DNA from: CAYGWP01 sp964353455
GTDB taxonomy: Bacteria; Planctomycetota; Phycisphaerae; FEN-1346
Assembly: GCA_964353455.1 (NCBI GenBank)
Contig: CAYGWP010000505.1
Coordinates: 1-5,140 of the forward strand
Direction: 5' to 3'
DNA length: 5,140 bases
Numbering within the stretch: the first letter of the stretch is position 1; each line of letters starts with the position of its first letter. Below the pieces are notes generated by a model. The model ran no database searches and had not been told where the DNA came from. It saw only the letters and a list, made by a program, of their open reading frames with translations. Made by a program: the position numbers and the translations under genes. Positions 1 to 5,140 of the stretch are shown here, piece by piece.

Positions 1-19
1 AGAACTCTCTGCGGTTCAT
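1..19 (-). CDS. Start of a divergent gene, probably a Tat-exported protein (partial, runs off the left edge)
   Basis: Read on the minus strand, an ATG at 19..17 is followed by codons for N-R-R-E-F, and the next codon begins with T. A perfect Shine-Dalgarno AGGAGG lies at 34..29, nine bases before the ATG, and a plausible promoter lies further upstream. MNRREF followed by a codon starting with T (which allows Leu, Phe or Ser) matches the very common start MNRREFL of twin-arginine signal peptides, for example in exported oxidoreductases, DUF1501 proteins and sugar-isomerase-like proteins of planctomycetes. Only six residues are visible, so the protein family cannot be named. The gene is divergent from the TIM-barrel gene at 167 and may share its control region. 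The ribosome site, spacing and RR motif together make a real start likely despite the short length. Confidence 0.62.
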
Positions 20-28
20 GGGTTCAGG

Positions 29-34
29 CCTCCT
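29..34 (-). promoter_or_regulatory. Ribosome binding site of the divergent left-edge gene
   Basis: The plus strand reads CCTCCT, which is AGGAGG on the minus strand, a full match to the anti-Shine-Dalgarno consensus. Nine bases separate it from the ATG at 19..17. This site is the main support for calling a gene start there. Confidence 0.65.
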
Positions 35-50
35 GATTCCCTGCCTACGC

Positions 51-78
51 AGCATAGCGATAAGGTCCGGCAGGTCAA
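51..78 (-). promoter_or_regulatory. Probable sigma70-type promoter for the divergent left-edge gene
   Basis: On the minus strand a -35 box TTGACC (78..73, 5 of 6 consensus) is followed after 16 bases by TATGCT (56..51, 4 of 6 consensus). Transcription would start near position 44, leaving a leader of about 25 bases before the ATG at 19..17 that contains the AGGAGG ribosome site. The call rests on consensus and position only. Confidence 0.42.
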
Positions 79-88
79 CATCCTTGAC
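74..88. promoter_or_regulatory. Inverted repeat GTCAA-N5-TTGAC between divergent promoters, possible operator
   Basis: GTCAA at 74-78 and TTGAC at 84-88 are perfect inverted repeats separated by five bases (CATCC). Each arm is also most of a -35 hexamer, one for each direction, so the symmetry may simply reflect two back-to-back promoters. If a dimeric regulator binds here it would cover both -35 boxes and control both genes. No regulator gene is present in the window. Confidence 0.35.
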
Positions 89-110
89 GCGCGGCGGCAG
101 GCGCTATAGT
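84..110 (+). promoter_or_regulatory. Probable sigma70-type promoter for the TIM-barrel/PHP gene pair
   Basis: A -35 box TTGACG (84-89, 5 of 6) and a -10 box TATAGT (105-110, 5 of 6) are separated by 15 bases, slightly shorter than the preferred 17. Transcription would begin near 117, giving a leader of about 50 bases before the ATG at 167. It is the best promoter-like pair upstream of the first plus-strand gene. Confidence 0.48.
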
Positions 111-166
111 GTGCTTGCGGGTATTGGCAAGACACGGTCCAGCACGGCCAGCGGAAAGGCGAACTC

Positions 167-1072
167 ATGGACAACCTCAAGATTGAAGTTTCCGATGCGG
201 TCAGCAGGCGCGGGCTTCTGAAGGGCGTGGCCGGCGGCGCGCTCGTGGCGGCAATGGGGCTGGGGTCCCGGCCCGGCTCGGCCGAGGAGAAGCCGGCGGC
301 GCCGAAGATCAAGGGCCGCATCAAGCAGGGGGGCTGCGGCGGGGTATTCCCCAAGGGGGCGACGTTCGAGCAGAAGTGCCAGATCTGTAAGGACGTGGGC
401 CTCTTCGGGATGGACTTCGTGGGCGACGCCGACTGGCCGACGCTGAAGAAGTACGGCCTGGTGTGCACGCTGGCCCGCGCCCCCGGCGGCGGCATCGGCG
501 GCGGCTTCAACCGCAAAGAGAACCACGAGGCGCTCGTGGCCGGCCTCCGCAAGGGCATCGAGGCGGCGGCGGAGGCGGGGTGGCTGAACGTCATCTGCTT
601 CTCGGGCAACCGGCAGGGCCTGGCCGATGACGTGGGCCTGGAGAACTGCGCCGAGGGCCTCAAGAAGATCGCCGCCTTCGCCGAGGAGAAAAAGGTCAAC
701 GTGTGCATGGAACTCCTCAATTCCAAGCGCAACCACAAGGATTACCAGTGCGACCGCACCGCCTGGGGCGCCGAGATGTGCAAGAAGGTGGGCAGCCCGC
801 GCATCAAACTCCTCTATGATATCTATCATATGCAGGTGCAGGAAGGCGACGTCATCGCAACGATCCGCGAGTTCATCCAGTACATCGGCCACTTCCACAC
901 GGCGGGCGTGCCCGGACGCCACGAGATCGACGACACGCAGGAACTCTACTACCCGGCCATCATGCGGGCCATCGTGGACTTGAAGTACGAGGGCTACGTG
1001 TCGCACGAGTATGGCCCGACGAAGGATGCGATTGCCTCGCTCAAGCAGGCCGTGGCGATCTGCGACGTGTGA
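167..1072 (+). CDS. Tat-exported hydroxypyruvate isomerase-like TIM-barrel protein (sugar isomerase/epimerase family)
   Basis: The product is 301 residues. It begins with a twin-arginine signal: S13-R14-R15-G-L-L-K19, a hydrophobic stretch at about 21-34, and a likely cleavage site after G37-S38-A39. The mature part of about 262 residues fits the Hyi/xylose-isomerase-like TIM-barrel (AP endonuclease 2 type) fold. Putative metal and catalytic residues are E182 (CMELLNSK), D218 and H221 (YDIYHMQ), H244 (GHFHTAGVPGR) and E281 (SHEYGP). E. coli-type hydroxypyruvate isomerases, as I recall them, carry Gln at the position of H244. This family interconverts small sugars or sugar acids; the actual substrate is unknown, and hydroxypyruvate/tartronate semialdehyde is only the closest named reaction. 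The ATG at 167 is supported by GGAAAGG at 153-159, seven bases upstream. The protein has ten cysteines, including C71-x-x-C74. It is followed after seven bases by the PHP gene, probably in one transcript. Family confidence is high; enzyme activity is uncertain. Confidence 0.88.
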   Translation: MDNLKIEVSDAVSRRGLLKGVAGGALVAAMGLGSRPGSAEEKPAAPKIKGRIKQGGCGGVFPKGATFEQKCQICKDVGLFGMDFVGDADWPTLKKYGLVCTLARAPGGGIGGGFNRKENHEALVAGLRKGIEAAAEAGWLNVICFSGNRQGLADDVGLENCAEGLKKIAAFAEEKKVNVCMELLNSKRNHKDYQCDRTAWGAEMCKKVGSPRIKLLYDIYHMQVQEGDVIATIREFIQYIGHFHTAGVPGRHEIDDTQELYYPAIMRAIVDLKYEGYVSHEYGPTKDAIASLKQAVAICDV

Positions 1073-1079
1073 GGCGGCC

Positions 1080-2396
1080 ATGGGCGCGGACGAGAAGATC
1101 GCGGCACTGGAATCGCGGCTCGACAGTTTCGACCCGGCGGAGCGGGAGCAGGCGCTGGAAGACCTGCTCACGATAGTCAAGCGCGGCGGCATCCGACTGC
1201 CCGATCCGCAGCCGAAGGTGAACCTGCACGCCCACTCGTTCTTCTCCTACAACGCGCTGGGGTACTCGCCGGCGCACATCGCGTGGCGCGCCCGGCGTGA
1301 GGGGCTGCGGGCGGTCGGGCTGGTGGATTTCGACGTATTTGACGGCGTTGATGAGTTCCTCCGCGCGGGCGAGCGCCTCGGGATCCCGACCGTCGCGGGG
1401 ATGGAGACGCGGGCGTACATCCCGGAGTTCTCGACCCGCGAGGTCAACTCGCCCGGCGAACCGGGCATCACGTACCACATGGTGATGGGCGTGGCGCGTT
1501 CGGCCATCGCCGGCGCGGAGGCCCGCAAGTTCGCCGAGATGCTCCGCTCAAGCGCCCGCCGCCGCAATGAGGCGGTCGTCGAACTGGTAAACGCGTACCT
1601 GGAAAGAGTGGTCCTGGACTACAAGACCGACGTGCTGCCGCTGTCGCCCTCCGGCACCCCGACCGAGCGTCACCTTTGCGTGGCCTACGAGAAGAAGGCC
1701 GAGGCGGTTCTGCCCGACCGCGATGCCCGCGCCCGGTTCTGGTCGGACCGGCTCGGCTCGCCGCCGGCGGAGGTGGCGGCGATCCTCGATAGCAGCAGCA
1801 AACTCCAGGCCCTCATCCGCGCAAAGACCATGAAGCAAGGCGGCGCGGGGTATCAGAAACCCGCGCCCGAAACCTTCCCGCTCATGGCCGATGTCAACCG
1901 GTTCGCCCTGGCCATCGGCGCCATCCCGACCGCCACCTGGCTTGACGGGACCAGCAAGGGCGAACAGGACATCGACGAACTCCTGGACCTCCTGATGAAG
2001 GCCGGAACGGCGGCCCTCAACATCATACCCGACCGCAACTGGAACATCGCCGACGCGAAGACGAAGGCCGTGAAGGTCCGCAACCTCTATCGCATCGTGG
2101 AGTCGGCGAACGCCCGCGGCCTGCCGCTGTGCATCGGAACGGAGATGAACGCGCCGGGCCTGAAGTTCGTCGATGACTTCGGCGCGCCGGAACTTGCGCC
2201 CGTCGTGGACTCGTTCCTCCGGGGCGCTGCGGTCCTCGTGGGCCACACGGCGGCGGTCCTCAGCGGCGAGGACGGTTACCTGAGCGCATGGGCCGAGGGG
2301 AAGTTCAAGACGGTCGCCGAGAAGAACGATTACTTCGCCCGGCTCGCCAAGGCGACGCCGTGGCAGGCCCGTCGCGGGCAGTCGTGGCGGCGATAG
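1080..2396 (+). CDS. PHP-domain protein of unknown function (metal-dependent hydrolase-like)
   Basis: The product is 438 residues with no signal peptide, so it is probably cytoplasmic. The N-terminal helix-rich segment (1-45) is followed by a PHP-like core: H50-A-H52 (NLHAHS), a third-motif region V-D83-F84-D85, G-M-E109-T, and H133 (TYHMVMG). The usual PHP third motif has a histidine in the D-H-D position, and here it is Phe84. A long helical section (about 140-275) interrupts the barrel, which resumes with a conserved-looking G-T-E355-M-N block, D365-D366 and G-H389-T near the end. PHP proteins are mostly metal-dependent phosphoesterases (histidinol phosphatase, polymerase proofreading domains), but the activity of this branch is unknown to me. 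The start at 1080 is chosen because GAGG lies at 1071-1074, overlapping the preceding stop codon, five bases before the ATG; an in-frame ATG at 1011 would lie inside the upstream gene. The tight seven-base gap suggests co-transcription and translational coupling with the isomerase-like gene. Confidence 0.78.
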   Translation: MGADEKIAALESRLDSFDPAEREQALEDLLTIVKRGGIRLPDPQPKVNLHAHSFFSYNALGYSPAHIAWRARREGLRAVGLVDFDVFDGVDEFLRAGERLGIPTVAGMETRAYIPEFSTREVNSPGEPGITYHMVMGVARSAIAGAEARKFAEMLRSSARRRNEAVVELVNAYLERVVLDYKTDVLPLSPSGTPTERHLCVAYEKKAEAVLPDRDARARFWSDRLGSPPAEVAAILDSSSKLQALIRAKTMKQGGAGYQKPAPETFPLMADVNRFALAIGAIPTATWLDGTSKGEQDIDELLDLLMKAGTAALNIIPDRNWNIADAKTKAVKVRNLYRIVESANARGLPLCIGTEMNAPGLKFVDDFGAPELAPVVDSFLRGAAVLVGHTAAVLSGEDGYLSAWAEGKFKTVAEKNDYFARLAKATPWQARRGQSWRR

Positions 2397-2420
2397 AACT
2401 CCAACGCAACTTGCGCTCTT

Positions 2421-2448
2421 GCGCGGCGGGTCGGGAGACCCGCCGCGC
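2421..2448. terminator. Perfect GC-rich hairpin between convergent genes, possible bidirectional terminator or dispersed palindromic repeat
   Basis: Arms at 2421-2432 (GCGCGGCGGGTC) and 2437-2448 (GACCCGCCGCGC) are perfectly complementary over 12 bp around a GGGA loop, with one further T-A pair at 2420/2449. It sits between the stop codons of the PHP gene (2396) and the minus-strand adaptor gene (2460), where a shared terminator is expected. Neither strand has a T-run after the stem, so it is not a classic intrinsic terminator. It may instead stabilise transcript ends or be a copy of a dispersed palindrome. The rest of the 63-base gap (2397-2459) holds only a short direct repeat, CTTGCGC, at 2410-2416 and 2418-2424. 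Confidence 0.6.
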
Positions 2449-2459
2449 AGAATCTGCGG

Positions 2460-3740
2460 CTACTTTGCCGCGCCGGCGGCGGCCGGGGCATCGTCCAGGA
2501 TCCGCACCGGACAATCGTCCGGAAGTCCATAGCCGTTCTCGATGGCCACCAGGTCGCCGGGCGCGAGACCCTCCAAGACCTGCACCTGATCGCCTGCCTG
2601 GGTTCCCAGTTTGACCTCGACTTCGCGTGCCTTGTTGTCCTTGATCACCGTAACGACAGGCGTGCCCGACCGGTCAGCCACGGCCGCAACCGGAATGACG
2701 GTCGCGTCCGGAATCTCAGGCAGCGCGACCGACAGCCGGCAGCCAAGCCCCGGCTTCAAGAGGCCCTTGTCGTTGGGAAGCGTGGCGAAGGCATCCACGG
2801 CGCCGGAGTTCGGGTCGGCCTGTCCACTCAGGCGCGTCACCGTGCCGTGGAAGGCCGCATCGGGCAGGGCCGTCAGCCGGACCGTGACGGCCGCGGCAGG
2901 CCTGACCTTGTCGAGGTAAACGTGCGGCACGCGGAACTGTGCAAAGACGGCGGCGTCGTCGGCGAGCGTGGCCAGGGGCGTCGTGCGGTCAACGGTCATG
3001 CCTTGTCGTGCGGAGAGGTGCATCACCATGCCGGTAATGGGGCTGGCTATCTGGCAGCAATCGCAGGCGAGTTGAGCGGAGGCCAGTTCCGCCTTGGCAA
3101 CCTCGCAGACCGCTTCGGCCTCAGCGATCTCCTCGGGACTCGTGCCGGCTTCCATGAGCGCGACGCGGGCCGAGGCGGCAGCGTGCTCGGCCTCGGCGGC
3201 CTGAAGTGACGCCTGGGCGGCATCGACCTGCACCTGGGATACCTCCTGCTTCTCGCGCAGCGGGCTGAGGGCCTTGACCTTGACGCGGAGCGCCTCGGCG
3301 GCGGCCTTGAATTTCTGTGCATCCTGTCGGGCTGCATCGATCTCCTGCGGCCGAGGGCCTCTCTTCAGGCGTGCGAGAACGGCCGACTTCTCGCCGAGGG
3401 TCGCCGTCGCCTTGGCCAGGTCGGCGCGTGCGAGTCGGGGATCGAGTTGCACAAGAACATCCCCGGCGCGGACCCTCTGGCCTTCGATCACGAGCACCTT
3501 TGCGATGGTCCCACCTTCCAGGGGCGAGAGGATTGCGGTGCGTTCGGGAATCGCAACAATGGTTCCGATGAGGTCAAGGGTGGGCTGTAGCGTGGCGCGC
3601 TTGGCCGCCGCCACGCGCACCGGGACCGGATCATACTGGATCGGTGCTTCGGCCTCATCGTCGGCCTCCTGCCCGCAGCCGCCGGCCAGCAGAAAAAGGC
3701 ACGCGAGCGGCACGAGTGGCACGTGGAATCGGCAACGCAT
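2460..3740 (-). CDS. RND efflux pump periplasmic adaptor lipoprotein (membrane fusion protein, HlyD/AcrA type)
   Basis: The product is 426 residues. A lipoprotein-like signal (hydrophobic 7-19, then A19-G20-G21-C22) suggests attachment to the membrane through C22; Ala rather than Leu at -3 is slightly off consensus. Next come the first lipoyl half (about 70-101, LSPLEGG...VRAGDVLVQLDP), an alpha-helical coiled-coil hairpin (about 103-227), the second lipoyl half (about 231-261, ASPITGMV), a beta-barrel (about 264-340) and a membrane-proximal domain (about 341-413). Both hairpin arms carry the motif G-x-x-P-x-E-I (128-134 and 199-205), an internal repeat of a kind I have seen in HlyD-type adaptors. 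The protein should bridge the RND transporter encoded just upstream to an outer-membrane channel. The ATG at 3740 is preferred over a TTG three bases earlier because GGAGGTG at 3754..3748 is seven bases from the ATG. A cysteine cluster, C226-D-C228-C229 with C212 nearby, is unusual. The substrate is unknown. Confidence 0.92.
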   Translation of the reverse strand: MRCRFHVPLVPLACLFLLAGGCGQEADDEAEAPIQYDPVPVRVAAAKRATLQPTLDLIGTIVAIPERTAILSPLEGGTIAKVLVIEGQRVRAGDVLVQLDPRLARADLAKATATLGEKSAVLARLKRGPRPQEIDAARQDAQKFKAAAEALRVKVKALSPLREKQEVSQVQVDAAQASLQAAEAEHAAASARVALMEAGTSPEEIAEAEAVCEVAKAELASAQLACDCCQIASPITGMVMHLSARQGMTVDRTTPLATLADDAAVFAQFRVPHVYLDKVRPAAAVTVRLTALPDAAFHGTVTRLSGQADPNSGAVDAFATLPNDKGLLKPGLGCRLSVALPEIPDATVIPVAAVADRSGTPVVTVIKDNKAREVEVKLGTQAGDQVQVLEGLAPGDLVAIENGYGLPDDCPVRILDDAPAAAGAAK

Positions 3741-5140
3741 CAAGAGGCACCTCCCTCCGTCACCTTCGGCGCACGGTCGAGCCGAAGTACGCGAATGAGC
3801 AGGTAATAGCAGACCGGCGTGGCCACGAGCGACAGCACCAGGGAAACCACCATCGCGCCGAGGACGGCGATGGCCAGCGGCCGAAGCATGTCGGCCCCCG
3901 CCCCCACGCCGTATGCCAGCGGAAGCAGGCTGAGGAAGGTCGCCACCGAGGTCATGAGCACCGGCCTCAGCCGGCGCCGGCCGGATTGCACCAGGGCCTC
4001 GAACGTGCTCAGGCCGCGCTCGCGCAGATGGTCCACGTAATCGAGCATCAGAATGCCGTTCTTGGCCACGATCCCTACGCCGATAATCGCACCCAGGAAC
4101 GAAACTATGTTGAGCGACGTTCCCGTAACATACAGCGCCGCAACGACCCCGAAGAGTGCAAGGACGGCCCCGACGACGATGGCCAGCGGCTGAAGAAGCG
4201 CCCGGAACTCCAGTATGAGCACGCCGTACACCAGGAAGATGGCCATCAGCAGAACGAAAGCCAGGTTGCGGAAGGATTCCTGCTGCTGCTGGTAAAGGCC
4301 GCCGTACTCGATGGAAGCCCCCGGCGGCAACGTCACGGTCTTCGCGATCTTCTCCTGGATGAGCGGGATGCCGCGGCCGATGTCCAGACCTGCGAAATCA
4401 GCAACCACCGCCACCAGTTGGCGCAGGTCCTCGCGCTGCATCTCCAGGATGCCCGGATCGTGCCGCACCTCGGCAACGTCCTGGAGCGTGACCGGCGTGC
4501 CGCTGAGCGACCGCAGCGGCAGTTCGGCGATGCGGCTTTCGCGCTCTCGGCTCTCGGCAGTCTCCAGGACGCGGATGCCGAGCGCCCTGTCTCCCTGGAG
4601 CAGGTAGGATGACGCCGTGCCGAGCATCGCCGTCTGGAGTGTGCTGCCGATCTCCTGGGCGGTGAGCCCCGCGCGGGCCGCCTCGGCCGCCAGAACGCGG
4701 AACCGCATCGAGGGTCCGGCCACGATGAGTCCGTCGTTCACATCAACCACGCCGTGGATCGTCTCAATGGCTTCCGCGATCTGGCCGGCCACCTGCTTGA
4801 GCACGTTGACGTTGTTTGAGAAGACCTTGATCTCCACCGGCTTCGGGGACCAGGTGAGATCGCCGATGAGGTCGCCCAGTACGCCCGGATACTCGGTTTC
4901 CAGCGCAGGTTCGGCGGCTTGTATCTGCCGGCGGAGTTCGGCTTTCACATCCTCGGTGGTGCGTGTCCGCTTCGGCTTGGGCTTGAGTTTCACGAGGAAG
5001 TCGCCCGTGTTGGGTTCGGCGATGGCCAGGGCCAGCCGCGCGCCGGTCCGGCGGGAGAAACTCTCGACGTCCGGGTGGGCGGCCAGGATGGCTTCGAGGT
5101 GCCTCAGCATCCGGTCGGTTTCCGAGAGGCTGGTGCCGGG
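3740..5140 (-). CDS. RND-family efflux transporter permease, C-terminal half (5' end outside the window)
   Basis: The open frame continues to the right edge, so the gene is incomplete; 466 codons plus the stop are visible. Full RND transporters are about 1000-1050 residues, so this is the second half after TM7. The first residues (PGTSLSETDR) and the following RRTGARL and EPNTGDFLVKL segments belong to the periplasmic pore domain. The docking and second pore regions follow to about residue 290. Five hydrophobic segments fit TM8-TM12: about 292-311, 316-339, 343-368, 393-414 and 419-448. K360 in TM10 (VAKNGILMLDY) aligns with the proton-relay lysine K940 of AcrB, and the TM11 start PVLMTS is also AcrB-like. 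Proton-driven export across the envelope is therefore expected. The TGA at 3742..3740 overlaps the ATG of the adaptor gene, indicating translational coupling. The methionine at 5110 is internal, not the start. Whether the cargo is drugs, lipids or metals cannot be decided. Confidence 0.93.
   Translation of the reverse strand, partial: PGTSLSETDRMLRHLEAILAAHPDVESFSRRTGARLALAIAEPNTGDFLVKLKPKPKRTRTTEDVKAELRRQIQAAEPALETEYPGVLGDLIGDLTWSPKPVEIKVFSNNVNVLKQVAGQIAEAIETIHGVVDVNDGLIVAGPSMRFRVLAAEAARAGLTAQEIGSTLQTAMLGTASSYLLQGDRALGIRVLETAESRERESRIAELPLRSLSGTPVTLQDVAEVRHDPGILEMQREDLRQLVAVVADFAGLDIGRGIPLIQEKIAKTVTLPPGASIEYGGLYQQQQESFRNLAFVLLMAIFLVYGVLILEFRALLQPLAIVVGAVLALFGVVAALYVTGTSLNIVSFLGAIIGVGIVAKNGILMLDYVDHLRERGLSTFEALVQSGRRRLRPVLMTSVATFLSLLPLAYGVGAGADMLRPLAIAVLGAMVVSLVLSLVATPVCYYLLIRVLRLDRAPKVTEGGAS
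3748..3758 (-). promoter_or_regulatory. Ribosome binding site for the adaptor gene, inside the end of the RND gene
   Basis: The minus strand reads GGAGGGAGGTG at 3758..3748, a strong Shine-Dalgarno region overlapping the last codons of the RND gene (T-E-G-G-A-S-stop). GGAGGTG leaves seven bases to the ATG at 3740 but only four to the alternative TTG at 3743, which decides the start in favour of the ATG. Confidence 0.7.

Noticed and set aside
2..109. Open stretch in a plus-strand frame, as the possible tail of an upstream gene
   Set aside because: About 35 codons with no motif, lower GC than the neighbouring genes, and it covers the better-supported divergent gene start and promoters.
18..221. 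67-codon plus-strand small ORF
   Set aside because: No ribosome site is visible, the composition is Arg/Ser-rich like a shadow frame, and it overlaps the promoter region and the start of the TIM-barrel gene.
1011..1079. Extended start for the PHP gene at 1011
   Set aside because: This would overlap the end of the TIM-barrel gene by 62 bases and add an Arg-rich, shadow-like leader; the ATG at 1080 has its own ribosome site and a seven-base gap.
104..1192. Long minus-strand open frame (362 codons) opposite the TIM-barrel gene
   Set aside because: It is the antisense shadow of a strongly supported gene in GC-rich DNA; its translation is Arg/Ala/Leu/His-rich, low in recognisable motifs, and runs across two plus-strand genes.
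1548..2246. Minus-strand open frame of 232 codons opposite the PHP gene
   Set aside because: No recognisable motifs, and the plus-strand frame shows clear PHP motifs throughout this span.
2448..2456. Short palindrome CAGA-A-TCTG beside the hairpin
   Set aside because: Only four paired bases per arm; this is expected by chance and too short to call a site.
2288..2614. Plus-strand 108-codon frame spanning the convergent junction
   Set aside because: It overlaps the ends of two solid genes and the hairpin, is Arg/Pro-rich, and has no motif.
3741..3743. TTG start for the adaptor lipoprotein
   Set aside because: The ATG immediately following has better spacing from the ribosome site and forms the usual TGATG overlap with the transporter stop codon.
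3644..4612. Plus-strand open frame of 322 codons opposite the adaptor and RND genes
   Set aside because: The composition is dominated by Arg, Gln, His and Pro with no domain signal, and it crosses the junction of two well-supported minus-strand genes. It is an antisense artefact of high GC.

Overview
The window is high-GC (roughly two thirds G+C by eye), densely coding bacterial DNA. It probably comes from a planctomycete or a relative in the PVC group. The reasons are a twin-arginine exported hydroxypyruvate-isomerase-like TIM-barrel protein, an adjacent gene beginning MNRREF (a start very common among exported planctomycete proteins), and a PHP-family protein of a type I associate with these environmental phyla. 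This taxonomic call is an inference; no rRNA or marker gene is present.

Layout: (i) Positions 1-19 hold the first six codons of a minus-strand gene that runs off the left edge. Its ATG has a strong AGGAGG ribosome site and its product begins like a Tat substrate. (ii) Positions 20-166 are a divergent intergenic region with two back-to-back sigma70-like promoters. Their -35 boxes form an inverted repeat, GTCAA-N5-TTGAC. (iii) Positions 167-1072 and 1080-2396 (+) form a tight two-gene unit with a 7-base gap: a Tat-exported sugar isomerase/epimerase-like TIM-barrel protein and a PHP-domain protein of unknown function. (iv) Positions 2397-2459 separate two convergent units and hold a perfect 12-bp hairpin. 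(v) Positions 2460-3740 and 3740-5140 (-) are the end of an RND efflux operon. The inner-membrane transporter (5' end outside the window) comes first, followed by a periplasmic adaptor lipoprotein; the two genes overlap in a TGATG junction.

The RND transporter and adaptor should work together in a tripartite efflux pump. No outer-membrane channel gene is in view, and the substrate cannot be read from the sequence. The isomerase-like and PHP genes are probably co-transcribed and may act on the same sugar or sugar-acid pathway, but one looks exported and the other cytoplasmic, so the link is only contextual.

I found no tRNA, rRNA, CRISPR array, insertion sequence or phage gene. The points most worth following are the divergent control region with its hidden gene start, the PHP family with a substituted metal motif, and the cysteine cluster in the adaptor. 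I see no clear evidence for an entirely new system.
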